From Streptomyces sp. DH24 (GTDB taxonomy: Bacteria > Actinomycetota > Actinomycetes > Streptomycetales > Streptomycetaceae), in contig NZ_JARVKW010000002.1 in NCBI RefSeq assembly GCF_029813775.1, positions 124,001 through 188,000 of the forward strand: DNA of 64,000 nt, written 5' to 3'. Made by a program: the position numbers and the translations under genes. The notes below the pieces were generated by a model, which made no database searches, was not told the origin of the DNA, and saw nothing but the letters and a program-made list of their open reading frames with translations. Positions 51,301 through 57,289 of this stretch are shown piece after piece (positions within the stretch are counted from its first letter, which is position 1; each line of letters opens with the position of its first letter).

Positions 51301-54266
51301 TCGGTCCGGCGCAGCGGCGCCAGGTTGAACTGGTTGGTGCGCTGCGTGAGTTGGGCGACGCGGGCCAGTTGGTCGTCCCGGGCCTCGTGGACGTCGACAC
51401 GCAGCCCGAGCCCGGCGATGAAGCCCGCCAGGGACGGTGCCGCGTCCCTGGCCTCCTCACGGCGCCGGGCGGCGCGGTACATGTCGGTGCGCCTGCGGTC
51501 CTCGTCGGTGACCCGCGTTCGGTCGAAGGCCCAGATCCGGGCGAGGAACGCGGGCCACTCCGCCTCGTCGGCGGGCAGTCGGAGGGTGAGGACCTGCGGC
51601 AGGGCCGAGCGTACGGCCGCGGTCTCGACCGGGTTGTCGTCCAGGAAGACGAACGAGTCAAGGCCCACGCCGAGTTCGCGGGCCAGCGCCTCGATGTTGC
51701 CGGCCTTGGGGTTCCAGTCGACCCGGCGGGCGGCGACGTGCTCGGGGCGCAGCGGCATGTCCGGGCGCAGCCGGAACACCTCGTCCACGTCCTCGGCGGA
51801 GTTCTTGCTGGCCAGGCAGACGAGGACGCCTTCGTCGTGCCGTCGTACGGCCCACTGCTGAAGGTGGCGGTGGGCATCTGCCAGTTCCACTCCGAGAGGG
51901 CCGTCCTCGCCGCAGACGCCGCGCCACAGGGTGTTGTCGCAGTCGAGGACGAGCACCTTGTACGGACGGCCGAGCAGGGCGTGGACGGTGCGGGCGACGG
52001 CCGTGCCCAGGGCCGTGCAGGCCTCGGGGGTGTAGGGGATGTGCGCGTGTTCCTCCCGGGCCGCGTCGTGGTGGTCGCGCACCCAGTGGCCGTCGCCCCG
52101 GTCCGCCGGCCGGGTCAGGTGCAGGCCGCCGGTTCCGTCGAGGGCCTGCCACAGGCGGTCCTCCAGGGCCCGGAGGGCGGTCGCGCGCCGGGCGAGGGCG
52201 GGCGGCGACGCGGGGCAGAGCGCGACGAGCAGCGGCACCGGGAGGCGTTCCGCCGCCGTGCGGGCCGCGGCGGCGAACTCGTCGGCGGTGCGCTCGCCCT
52301 CGGCTCCCTCGGGCCAGTCCTCCACGCGCACGAGCACCACGTTGCAGCCGCGCCGGTTGGTGGCGAACGCGCCGGTCGGGTCCAGGAGTTCCTGGAAGAC
52401 CTGGCCGTACGCCGCCGGCCGCACGGCCAGGTCGAGGCCGAGCCGTTCGCACCAGTGGGCCAGGACGGGGTGGAGCGGGTCGGTGGTGAAGGTGGCGGCC
52501 ACGACGAGGCTGCCGGCGTGACCGGCCTCGGGGGCACCGGCCGCCTCGGGTTGCCGGGGCTCACCGGCACCGGCCGGGTGCTCCGGCCCGCCCTCCGCGG
52601 CCCGGCGCCCGGGCCGGCCGTCGCTGGCGCGGGGTTCCTGCCGGCCGTCCCCGGCCCCGTGCCCCGGCTCGTCCTCCCCGGCCCGGCGGCGGCCCGGTGC
52701 GCCGGTGCCCGCGCTCCCGGCCGGTTGCCCGCCCTCGCCCCCGCTCCACGGCTCGGGTGTGTGGAAGTCGGCCAGCACCTCGGCGGTTCCCGCCGTGACG
52801 CCGTCCGTGACGCGCCGGACCACCGCGGCGGCGACGGGCTCGACGTCCAGGGCGCTGTCGTCGGCCACGCTGTCGGCGAAGGTGGTGGCCAGGCGCGGCG
52901 GCCGGACGATCAGGGCGGCCAGGCCGGGGCTGTCGACGACCACCGCCTCCGCGAGCCCTTCCAGGGCCCGCTTCGCGGCCGTGTAGTGGGACAGTCCGCG
53001 GCGGGGTGCGTGGGCGTACGCCGAGGACACGGCGACCACGACACCGCCGTCCGCCATGTGCCCGGCGAACGCGGCGAGCGGCGCCTGGGCGAGCCGCAGC
53101 GCCGCCGCCACGTGTTCGCCGGCCCGTGCGGCCGTGTCCGGGTGCACGTCCATCGGCCGGGCCGGCGGCCCGGCGTTGAGGATCAGCAGGTCGGCGGCTC
53201 CGTCCCGCTCTCGCACGGCCCGCCCGAGTTCGGCGCACCAGGCCGGGTCGGCGACGTCCCCCCGGTGCAGGCGCACGCGGGTGCCGTCGGGGCCGAGTGC
53301 GGCGACGAGGGCCTCGGCCTCGGCGGTGCTGTCCCGGTAGACCAGGTGGACGGTGGCGCCGGCCAGGGCAAGCGCCTGGACGAGCGCCGCGCCCAGTCCG
53401 CGGCTGCCGCCGCACACGACGGCGGTCCTCCCCAGCAGGGGCCCGTCTTGCGGTACGAGGGCGCGCAGCCGGTCCGGGTCCGGCGCGTTGGACTCGCGCC
53501 GGGCGAAGACGCGGACCTGCACGCGTGCCGTGGTGTGTCCGCCGGTCACGTCGCCCGTGAGCCGCACGGAGCGGTAGCGCGGGTCCACGTCGGCGAGCAC
53601 GGCCCGTGCGGAGAAGCCCCGCCGTGCGGCGAGGGGTTCGAAGTCGGCGTCGATGCCGCTGACGAGGGCGGCGCGGCCGGGGGCCTCCATGCCGGCCAGC
53701 TGGCTCGCCCAGGCCAGCACGGCGGCGTGGTCCACGCCCACTCCCCGGTCCCCGAGCCCTTCCGCCTCCACGAGACGCAGCAGCGCCTGCCAGTCGGGGC
53801 GGTAGCGGGTGCCCACCTGCGCGCCGGGGGCGAGTTCCGTCACCGGCGTGCGGGCCGGCTCGCTGGTGAACCGGTGCCGGGCGGGCCTGGCGGGCGGCGC
53901 GTGCACGGTGCCTTCGGCGTAGTGGGCCTCGATCTCCGCCAGAGTGCGCCCGCCGTCGAGGACGCGTACGCAGACCCGGCCGTCGGCGGCGTGCTCCGCC
54001 TCCCAGCGGTAGAGCTGGTCCGGGTACACCGGTCCGGGGAACCGTGCCCGGAGCGAGGCGAGGCGCAGTCCGGTGCCCGGCGCGGGGGCCAGGGCCAGCG
54101 CCCGCAGGGTGCACAGCGCTCCGTGCGCCACCGGCTGACCGAAGGGTGTGCGGCGGGCGTAGGCCGCGTCGACGTGCAGCGGGCTGTGGTCCCCGCCCGC
54201 TTCCGCGAAGGCCAGGACATCTGCTCGCGTGACGCGGAACTCACCCGTGACGACGTTGGGCTTCAT
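40944..54266 (-). CDS. Trans-AT polyketide synthase, loading and first subunit (MaoC-SDR-FkbH-ACP / modules 1, 2 / KS3)
   Basis: This 4440-residue protein begins the assembly line. Residues 1-255 form a MaoC-like double hotdog; 280-500 an SDR reductase; 585-1115 an FkbH-type HAD loading domain; 1186-1256 ACP1. Then follow KS1 (1299-1720, Cys1464), KR1 (about 1905-2340), ACP2 (Ser2476), KS2 (2587-3005, Cys2743), KR2 (about 3260-3745), ACP3 (Ser3821) and KS3 (3971-4390, Cys4136), with the post-KS linker reaching the C-terminus. No AT domain is present. Two linkers are low-complexity Ala/Pro repeats. The ATG is preceded by ggagg 10 bases upstream. It lies 82 bases after the AT gene and is in the same operon. 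Confidence 0.95.
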   Translation of the reverse strand: MKPNVVTGEFRVTRADVLAFAEAGGDHSPLHVDAAYARRTPFGQPVAHGALCTLRALALAPAPGTGLRLASLRARFPGPVYPDQLYRWEAEHAADGRVCVRVLDGGRTLAEIEAHYAEGTVHAPPARPARHRFTSEPARTPVTELAPGAQVGTRYRPDWQALLRLVEAEGLGDRGVGVDHAAVLAWASQLAGMEAPGRAALVSGIDADFEPLAARRGFSARAVLADVDPRYRSVRLTGDVTGGHTTARVQVRVFARRESNAPDPDRLRALVPQDGPLLGRTAVVCGGSRGLGAALVQALALAGATVHLVYRDSTAEAEALVAALGPDGTRVRLHRGDVADPAWCAELGRAVRERDGAADLLILNAGPPARPMDVHPDTAARAGEHVAAALRLAQAPLAAFAGHMADGGVVVAVSSAYAHAPRRGLSHYTAAKRALEGLAEAVVVDSPGLAALIVRPPRLATTFADSVADDSALDVEPVAAAVVRRVTDGVTAGTAEVLADFHTPEPWSGGEGGQPAGSAGTGAPGRRRAGEDEPGHGAGDGRQEPRASDGRPGRRAAEGGPEHPAGAGEPRQPEAAGAPEAGHAGSLVVAATFTTDPLHPVLAHWCERLGLDLAVRPAAYGQVFQELLDPTGAFATNRRGCNVVLVRVEDWPEGAEGERTADEFAAAARTAAERLPVPLLVALCPASPPALARRATALRALEDRLWQALDGTGGLHLTRPADRGDGHWVRDHHDAAREEHAHIPYTPEACTALGTAVARTVHALLGRPYKVLVLDCDNTLWRGVCGEDGPLGVELADAHRHLQQWAVRRHDEGVLVCLASKNSAEDVDEVFRLRPDMPLRPEHVAARRVDWNPKAGNIEALARELGVGLDSFVFLDDNPVETAAVRSALPQVLTLRLPADEAEWPAFLARIWAFDRTRVTDEDRRRTDMYRAARRREEARDAAPSLAGFIAGLGLRVDVHEARDDQLARVAQLTQRTNQFNLAPLRRTEAELRGVLADGARCWVAEVGDRFGDYGLVGAAVTREEGDRVLLDTFLLSCRVLGRGVEHAFLAAVARAVTTEGGPGVLSAEHRPTDRNTPARTFFEAAMGEAAHGGDGARLHSAPLDRLAGLVFRPDDGPAPQDTTAERRPAPAGAGPATDTARRAALAQLAAELTDMTALHDAVTGGREPAPGPSARPHVAGRGGGDPFDAVRAVVSRLRRIPAAELTPDTTLESLRLESLEIVDATVALEKDFGRLPKTLFFEHRTLGSVARALEPSAPADRPGSSQPLPVPLPAPAARPTPSGAAPVARADDVPDDDGIAVVGIAGRYPGADDVTRLWENLKAGVESLSDVAVRWEQRDVVDPDGGPARTYSSAGGLLDGVDEFDALFFHLAPSEAETMDPQQRLFLQTAYHAVEDAGHTPTSLGHDVGVYVASMGPDYAVLSANAALDGHSRYPNSDLYQIANRVSHFMDFTGPSVAVDTACSGSGVALQLACDAIRAKTVSAALAGGVNLILHPARRIQYAQLGMISRTGRCMPFGADADGMVTSEGVGAVLLRPLRDALADGDHVYGVIRAVGANSDGRTNGFTVPSPRAQADLIARTLRQAGTDPSAVGYVEAHGTGTPLGDPIEIRGLSEAYASVRTPAAIPVGSVKGNIGHTEAAAALAGLTKVLLQLRHRTLVPSLHSERLNPDIDFAATPFHVQQTTSPWPAAPDGTPRIAALSSFGAGGVNVHLVVEEAPPAPAAGAAPAGPELVVLSARDEEQLRRSCARLAARLRTAGPELRLADVAFTLREGREHFDTRLALVVTGPGELADRLEQLAAPGRELREAVRDTAGATLGRLDDGGRLGDVFDGTPGATEVLRALADRGELVKLARLWCQGARLDWRDVLRSADGRRVPLPGYPFARARHWLPRTGAGPQPAAPVAPPRRAELHVPDWTPVPAPATALPPDATVIVVGGTPDWARHAHHWVAHPREITELVRGHRRVVVVDRRALDRPAEPLAQSLTEAIDTLGTLAGLADHGRSLIHVTLTPPEWADPAPALAVGFGRALEHEVPGFRSVRCEIGADEPDLTQVLSLLATGAPELLVDDADHLVRAWRRATVPAGQAPPLRHGGHYVLTGGAGGVGRLLTAYLVERWAARVTWVSRSGADTRPGGALLRSAARSGGAVRQVRADVTDPDALATALADAREAFGPVHGVVHAAGVLNDGAARDRSTDDMRAVLAPKTWGTLALDEATAGDPLDFFLLMSSFVGILGNAGQTSYCAANRFLDAFADHRASLVARGERSGRSVSVAWPLWRDGGMEMPSAVRRLTETTLGLTPIDTASALAALEDALRLGRTRVLVGFGDQERISAALAGRHGALGGGGVVGGREASAGSAGFVPVRPVGPGAPAGSEASVVPEASVVPAAAAGPEASVVPAAAAGPEASAVLAASAVAGALPQAGGGERGVAAPGAVRDRLRDRLRDLLREEAAGLVKVPAEQVRVTAEFGDYGFNSLLFTDFANRLNDRLGLALTPVVFYQHSTVEALTAALLESAAPALTVAAEPAVPAEPAPPPAPAVPVVAGAPVAAGAASRAEPEPPAASDPNPAPITGPRPASGRAHPGTMPPVAVIGMAGRLPGSPDLDAYWAHLIKGHDLVVPAPGDRFGDSVPAGGFLDDILAVDAEFFAVSPREARLMDPQQRLFLEAAWHAVEDAAIRPSSLAGSRTGVFVGATLSDYADLLGRAGEEVAAHSITGHVQSVIANRLSYQLDLRGPSEVVDTACSSSLTALHRALGALEAGECELAVAGGVNALFSPAWFDSLGQAGMLSATGRCWTFDERADGFVRGEGVGVVVLKPLDRALADGDPIRAVLRGSAVNHGGRAHSLTAPRPEAQAEVVTAALNRAGVDPRTVTYVETHGTGTRLGDPIEIAGLTAAFDRPGARAAEPWCHLGAVKANIGHLESAAGIAGLLKVLLALRHRTLPPNAVGERANPHLRLDGTPFHVLREARRWRPADEAGAPLPLRAGISAFGFGGANAHLVVEEPPALVAGTTRPAPAGEHALVVLVLSAPDDDRLRAYARAVRDELRREPQESDFADLAHTSRVARDPMPARLALVVPGRAEAVAALDAYLDGRAAPGLHTRTAALYTDGTVPGPLPDPGPLRGTALVRGTAPVSGAEPVPGAGPVSGPHEAARRWVAGEDVSWPLEPGRRRVPFPARPFDHSNQYGPVALTAPTAPTAPTAPAAPMTPTAPTAPAASAAPMAPTASAAPAAPAAPTPLSASVAKEEPSDDDAGTASLRLLARVWAPQPARSGPPPSAGRLTTLVLVGAEADAGLAEELAGLDGHDVVVLREPSPLPLPCARTVEADLDDRERTRDALTGELAAHGPFDIVIDAVDALAAPGRPSRHAGRIALLQELAARARDHAVTVVHVRPTAATRPAETGQGDAVLTAARMAGCVRAVGAEYAAVTAVTVEYDAVPEGLPGPVALAAAELAAGTAAEGAEIRHVRGTRHVGHLEAIPVPDAGHGRRLGSVALTADRPYVITGGTGGLGIAAAELLVARGARRIALTGRRALPPRERWEQATADDWWAARTAAVTRMEAAGAQVLLHHGPPDGLSAFLDEVRARFGPPAGVLHCAGAVSPTPAFVHKPPHEFDMTWEPKGPALAALDRALGADEPDFVVLYSSVSARMPRLAVGLSDYAAANAALDDYAEFARARARARGSATRWLSLAWGSWSGIGMGEVTTPRYGEAGLVPMSPEDGLALLDAALATDRHAALAAVATRSGTSADDSPSRQTSQADPRLRPAAGPTADGIDPPSAPDDTRLVRRCADHVTDVLAEVLGTPRHRIAPDRPFADLGVDSILIASIVVRLEAATAAPLDPSVVLEHPTVERLARHLVHAHREGITRWAAEPDGATGPAGQSKAEAAPAPAEPTGPAGQSKADAAPAGPTGPAAPAAPAGPTGPAAPAAPAGPTGPAAPAAPAAPAGPSRPRPTTLPAPAGAPAPAHGPGMPLAVIGMAGRFPGAPDTAAFWDLLRDGRSGIREVPRSRWDVASRYSPEYAPGMSISKWGGYLDGIEDFDPAYFGIAEADAAHVDPLTRIFLETAETAIADAGYRGEELNGRAVGVFVGSGTSTYASRVTVPGRATATGLNQNFIAAHLAHLHDLRGPNLVVDTACSSSLSSLHLARQALQLGECEMAVVGGADLLLDETPYLSLSAARALSPDGTCHVFDASANGFVPGEGVGAVLVKPLATALADGDRVLAVIESTAMNNDGRTMGLTTPNPDAQQAVVREALRQAGADPASVSYVEAHGTGTMIGDPMELRALTGVFAQSTDERQFCGVGSVKSNVGHLLMAAGMAGLQKIVLSLLHRQLPPTLHCDRPNPRFAFDTSPFRIQDRLEPWRPRQGVRRAGLSAFGFGGTNCHVVLREPVGPEETGRTAVRTPLPPPVFQRRRHWVERTGQDDPLRITPRPLLELEELI
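42442..42549. repeat. 36-bp tandem repeat, three perfect copies
   Basis: Three identical 36-bp copies at 42442, 42478 and 42514 encode a 12-residue Pro/Ala/Gly/Thr unit in the linker between ACP3 and KS3. A second repeated element of about 29 bp follows at roughly 42560 and 42620. Perfect identity at the DNA level implies recent expansion. Confidence 0.85.
42681..46508 (-). other. PKS module 2: KS2-KR2-ACP3
   Basis: KS2 has Cys2743 (DTACSSSL), His2878 and His2920 and looks active. KR2 has TGGTGGLG, Ser3645, Tyr3660 and Asn3664. It lacks the LDD motif (it reads GAVSP), which points to A-type stereochemistry. ACP3 has Ser3821 in LGVDSIL. Between KS2 and KR2 is a Thr/Ala/Pro repeat linker (about 3190-3240). 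Expected result: extension and a beta-hydroxyl of the other configuration. Confidence 0.85.
44650..44699. repeat. 9-bp repeats encoding a Thr-Ala-Pro linker
   Basis: At least four copies of a 9-bp unit (agccgtcgg) encode a Thr-Ala-Pro run after KS2. It is part of a longer degenerate Ala/Pro/Thr tract reaching to about 44560. Confidence 0.6.
46722..50372 (-). other. PKS module 1: KS1-KR1-ACP2
   Basis: KS1 has Cys1464 in DTACSGSG (Gly where Ser is usual), His1599 in HGTGT and His1638 in GNIGH, so it should condense. KR1 has TGGAGGVG and Ser2230, Tyr2243 and Asn2247. Its LND motif (2186-2188) with Asp at the third place suggests B-type stereochemistry. ACP2 has Ser2476 in GFNSLL. Expected result: one malonyl extension and a beta-hydroxyl. 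Confidence 0.85.
47042..47143. repeat. 36-bp tandem repeat in the linker before ACP2
   Basis: Two perfect 36-bp copies (47042-47077 and 47078-47113) and further partial copies encode Ala/Val/Pro/Glu-rich linker between KR1 and ACP2. Confidence 0.75.
50493..54266 (-). other. Loading module: double hotdog, SDR, FkbH, ACP1
   Basis: Hotdog: the MaoC motif reads EAGGDHSPLHVDAAYARR (about residues 22-39), with Asp26 and His27 in the usual catalytic place; a second hotdog half follows to about 255. SDR: glycine motif CGGSRGLG (285-292) and catalytic Ser415-Tyr428-Lys432. FkbH: the HAD nucleophile motif VLDCDNTLWRG contains Asp775 and Asp777, with later VCLASKNSAEDVDEV and FVFLDDNPVE. A GNAT-like C-terminal part (about 985-1110) is present. 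ACP1 carries its phosphopantetheine Ser1219 in LRLESLEIV, an unusual form of the DSL motif. FkbH domains load a C3 unit from 1,3-bisphosphoglycerate; the hotdog and SDR could convert it to lactyl (inference). Confidence 0.85.
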
Positions 54267-54348
54267 GCGCCGTTGTTCCTCCAGTCCGGTCTTCTCGTCC
54301 GGTCTTCCCGGCAGTCCTGGGGTTCCGGTCGCCGACCGGTGCGGCCCG

Positions 54349-55215
54349 TCAGCTGCTTGCCGGTGCGGCTTCGCGTGCCGCGCTGATGCGGCGGGTCAGG
54401 CCGGTGAGCACGTTGCCGGGGCCGATCTCCCGCAGGTCGGGGTCGGGCAGTGTGAGCAGGTGGTGCACCGTGTCGGACCACCTGACGGGGGACCACAGCT
54501 GGCGGCAGAGCAGGTCGCGCACCTCGTGGTCGCCGTAGGGCCGGGCGGTCGCGTTGGCGATGACGGGGATCTTGAGGCGGCCGAACACGTAGCCGCTCAG
54601 GAAGTGGGCGAAGTGCTCGGCGGCCGGCCGCATCCTCCGTGAGTGGAAGGCGCCGCTCACGGTGAGCGGGACGACCGTGCCGCCCTGCGCGGCCAGCGCC
54701 TTCGAGACCCGGCGCACCTCTTCGGTGCCGCCCGAGACGACGATCTGGTCCGGGGCGTTGAGGTTGGCGAGGTCGATGTCGTCGCCCTCGGCGGCGAGGA
54801 CGTCGCGCACGCCGGACTCGTCCAGTCCGATGACCGCGGCCATGGCGCCGGGCCCGGCGTCGGCCATGAGGGCGGCGCGCCGGGCGACGATCTCCAGGCC
54901 GGTGCGGAAGTCGAAGGCGCCGGCGGCGAACAGCGCGGCGTACTCCCCCAGGCTGTGACCGGCCACCACGTCGGGTATGACGCCGGTTCTGCGCACCGAG
55001 TCCAGGTAGGCGAGGGCGTCGACGACGTAGACGGCGGGCTGGGTGAAACGGGTGTCGGACAGGCGTGGTGCCGGGCCGTTCAGGCACAGGTCGGCGACGG
55101 AGTAGCCGAGCGCGTCGTCGGCCTGGCGCACCAGGTTGGGGTACGTGGCGAGCAGCTCGGCTCCCATGCCGACGCGCTGGGAACCCTGTCCGGCGAAGAG
55201 GTGGGCGACGGTCAC
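54349..55215 (-). CDS. Free-standing malonyl-CoA:ACP acyltransferase (trans-AT)
   Basis: The 288-residue FabD-like protein supplies malonyl units to the AT-less modules. It has the GQGSQ start, nucleophile Ser88 in GHSLGEY, and GAFH (189-192 region) with the catalytic His, the residue pattern of malonyl specificity. The GTG start at 55215 overlaps the stop of the PfaD gene by GTGA. This is the only AT gene in the window, so one enzyme should serve all modules; a second, proof-reading AH type was not seen. Confidence 0.93.
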   Translation of the reverse strand: MTVAHLFAGQGSQRVGMGAELLATYPNLVRQADDALGYSVADLCLNGPAPRLSDTRFTQPAVYVVDALAYLDSVRRTGVIPDVVAGHSLGEYAALFAAGAFDFRTGLEIVARRAALMADAGPGAMAAVIGLDESGVRDVLAAEGDDIDLANLNAPDQIVVSGGTEEVRRVSKALAAQGGTVVPLTVSGAFHSRRMRPAAEHFAHFLSGYVFGRLKIPVIANATARPYGDHEVRDLLCRQLWSPVRWSDTVHHLLTLPDPDLREIGPGNVLTGLTRRISAAREAAPASS

Positions 55216-56633
55216 GTTCGGCTCCCGTTCCGTGTGGCGGTGGTGAGGCCGGCCAGCCGTGCCGTCAGGACGTCCGCCGCTCCGCGCATCAGCAGGTCGG
55301 CGAGCTCGTCGACGTGGCGGTCGCGCCAGTGCTCCAGGTCGGTGCCGCGCAGCCGGGAGTTGAGGGCGCCGAGCGCGGGGCCGCAGTTGATCTGGTAGTC
55401 GACCTGGTGTTCCTCGGAGCCGCTCATGGCGAGGCGGATCGACTGCACGAAGTAGGCCTTGAAGACGAGCAGCATCTTGTGCTTCGGGTCCTGCTCGGCG
55501 CGGGCCAGCGACGCGGGGTTGGCCTGTGCGTAGTAGGCGCGGGTCTCCTCCCACACCTGGTCGAACGTCCGCCGGAAGTAGCGGCGCTGGAGCTGGTCGG
55601 CGGTGCGTTCGTCGAGGTCGTCGAGGGAGTCGTGGCGGCGGTAGAGCTCGTAGAGCCGGTTGGCGCGGGCCGGGTAGAACAGGCCGCGGCGCAGCACCTG
55701 TGCGCGGGCGCCGGTCTCCAGCATGTCGCCGGCCGGGACGACGGTCATGTCCTGGACCTCGGCCTGCTGGAGCATGTCCTTCACGCGGTCGCTGGTGCCG
55801 CACTCGGCGGTGCACTGGTTGATGCTGCCGGTGAGGACGAAGTCGGCGCCCAGGACGAACGCGGCGGCCACCGCCTCCGGCACGCCGAGTCCGCCCGCCG
55901 CGCCGACCCGCACCAGCCCGGCGGCGGGGAACCGGGCGGCGGCCCGGTCGCGTTGGCGGACCGTGTCGGGCAGCAGCACGACGAGTTGGCGCTGGTCGGT
56001 GTGGCCGCCCGAGTCGGCCTCGGCGCACAGGTCGTCGGCGAGGGTGACGCGCTCGGCCAGGGCCGCCTCCTCGGCGGTGACGGCGCCGTCGGCCAGCAGT
56101 TCCTCGACGAGGTGCCGGGGCGGCGGTTCGAGGAAGTACTGCGCGACCTCGGGCCGCGACTCCTTGGCCATGACCCGGTGGGGCACGTGCACGGAGCCGT
56201 CGGGTGCCGTGCGCAGGCCGCTGATCCGGTACTGGACCAGCGGCCGGGTCGGGACGATGAACGAGGCCGCCTCCACCCGGCGGACCCGGTGCTCCAGGAA
56301 CAGCCGTACCTGCTCCTGTTCCCTGGCCGGGTTCTCGTGCGACGCGAGGAGGTTGACTCCCCAGGGGCCGTCGCCGATCTCCCGCTCGAAGCGGCGTATG
56401 GCGGCGACGACCCGGTCGGCGCGCAGGCCGCCGGTGCCGAAGTAGCCGAGCAGGCCGGCTCTGCCCATCCGTACGACGAGTTCCTCGGAGGCGACCGCCT
56501 TGTACATCGAGCCGGCCGCGTAGGCGTAGCGGACCCCGTGGTCGGCGCGGAAGGCCGCGCTGCCCAGCGCTTCCGGGCCGATGCGGCCGTCGTCCCCGGC
56601 CGTCCGGCCGGCCCGCACGAGCGATGTGGTCAT
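55212..56633 (-). CDS. PfaD-type trans-acting enoyl reductase
   Basis: A 473-residue flavin-dependent protein of the PfaD family (nitronate-monooxygenase-like TIM barrel), the usual trans ER of trans-AT PKSs. Characteristic runs are GVRYAYAAGSMYKAVASEEL near the N-terminus, AAGGLGVPEAVAAAFVLGAD, and GSINQCTAECGTSD. It reduces enoyl-ACP intermediates with NADPH and FMN; module 7, the only one with a plausible active DH plus KR, is the likely target. It is the first structural gene of the operon; its stop overlaps the AT start. Confidence 0.93.
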   Translation of the reverse strand: MTTSLVRAGRTAGDDGRIGPEALGSAAFRADHGVRYAYAAGSMYKAVASEELVVRMGRAGLLGYFGTGGLRADRVVAAIRRFEREIGDGPWGVNLLASHENPAREQEQVRLFLEHRVRRVEAASFIVPTRPLVQYRISGLRTAPDGSVHVPHRVMAKESRPEVAQYFLEPPPRHLVEELLADGAVTAEEAALAERVTLADDLCAEADSGGHTDQRQLVVLLPDTVRQRDRAAARFPAAGLVRVGAAGGLGVPEAVAAAFVLGADFVLTGSINQCTAECGTSDRVKDMLQQAEVQDMTVVPAGDMLETGARAQVLRRGLFYPARANRLYELYRRHDSLDDLDERTADQLQRRYFRRTFDQVWEETRAYYAQANPASLARAEQDPKHKMLLVFKAYFVQSIRLAMSGSEEHQVDYQINCGPALGALNSRLRGTDLEHWRDRHVDELADLLMRGAADVLTARLAGLTTATRNGSRT

Positions 56634-56708
56634 CTGTGCCCCGTCCTGTCTGTGCCGCGTCCGGGCTCCGTCGGCGTGCGGCCCCGGGGTCCGGGGCCCT
56701 GGCCTGGT

Positions 56709-56738
56709 CGGGCACCCGCCGGTCCCGGCGGGTGCCCG
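56709..56738. terminator. Hairpin between the regulator gene and the PfaD gene
   Basis: A perfect 13-bp stem (CGGGCACCCGCCG / CGGCGGGTGCCCG) with a 4-base loop lies 4 bases beyond the minus-strand stop at 56742. There is no T-run. It would end or reduce transcription of the regulator genes and implies that the PfaD-AT-PKS operon has its own promoter in 56634-56708. Confidence 0.6.
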
Positions 56739-56741
56739 CGG

Positions 56742-57254
56742 TCAGCGGCCGGCGCCGGCCTTGCTCTGCTCGTAGCGCTGGAGGATGGCGGGCATCTCGG
56801 CGCTGACGAAGCCCAGGAAGCGCTCCATGTTGGCCAGCCGCAGCAGGCGTTCCTCGGAGGCGTTCTCGGCCCTGAGGGCGGTCAGCCCGGCGGCGGCGAC
56901 GCGGTGGAAGTCGGGGAACTCCGAGAAGATGCCCCGGACCTTGGGGCCCCAGCTGTTCTCGCGCAGCCGGACGGTGTAGTTCTCCTGGAGCGATCCGGTG
57001 CGCTCGAAGACGCTGAGGGGGTCGTTCTCCGGGGTCAGCTGGTCGACGATGCGGTCGATCGCGGCGCGCGGCACACCGAGGGCCTTCTCGATGTCGGCGG
57101 CGGTCTGCTCCGGCGGGTCGCAGATCATCATCCAGCCGACGACACGGCCGCGGTCGTGCGGCATTCCGTCGTTCTCGAAGTAGTACTGGGCGACCTTCTC
57201 CACGAAAGCCTGCTCGCCCTCGGAGAGGGTGGTGGGGGCGGTCTGCTCGGTCAT
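56742..57254 (-). CDS. GbsR/MarR-like winged-helix protein 1
   Basis: The 170-residue protein contains a winged-helix-like arrangement. A helix SEGEQAFVEKVAQYYFENDG is followed by DRGRVVGWMMICDPPEQTAAD, the pattern of GbsR-type regulators (helix 1, then a GR-x-x-(G/A)-W motif and recognition region near residues 55-75). A C-terminal helical dimerisation region follows. It would be a local repressor or activator of the PKS operon. It is paralogous to the next gene (same GRVxxWMxI-DPxEQT core) and lies 35 bases downstream of it. Family call is moderate. Confidence 0.65.
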   Translation of the reverse strand: MTEQTAPTTLSEGEQAFVEKVAQYYFENDGMPHDRGRVVGWMMICDPPEQTAADIEKALGVPRAAIDRIVDQLTPENDPLSVFERTGSLQENYTVRLRENSWGPKVRGIFSEFPDFHRVAAAGLTALRAENASEERLLRLANMERFLGFVSAEMPAILQRYEQSKAGAGR

Positions 57255-57289
57255 GATGAGCTCTCCTCGCGGTGCGTCCGGGCGGTCGG

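Noticed and set aside
15497..54266. Integrated acyltransferase domains
   Set aside because: No GHSxGE element occurs between any KS and KR/ACP; only short post-KS linkers are present. The system is trans-AT.
15614..54386. Very long open frames on the plus strand opposite the PKS genes
   Set aside because: They are antisense shadows from extreme GC content. Their translations are Arg/Gly/Val-rich low-complexity sequence without any domain, while the minus strand encodes continuous KS, KR and ACP domains.
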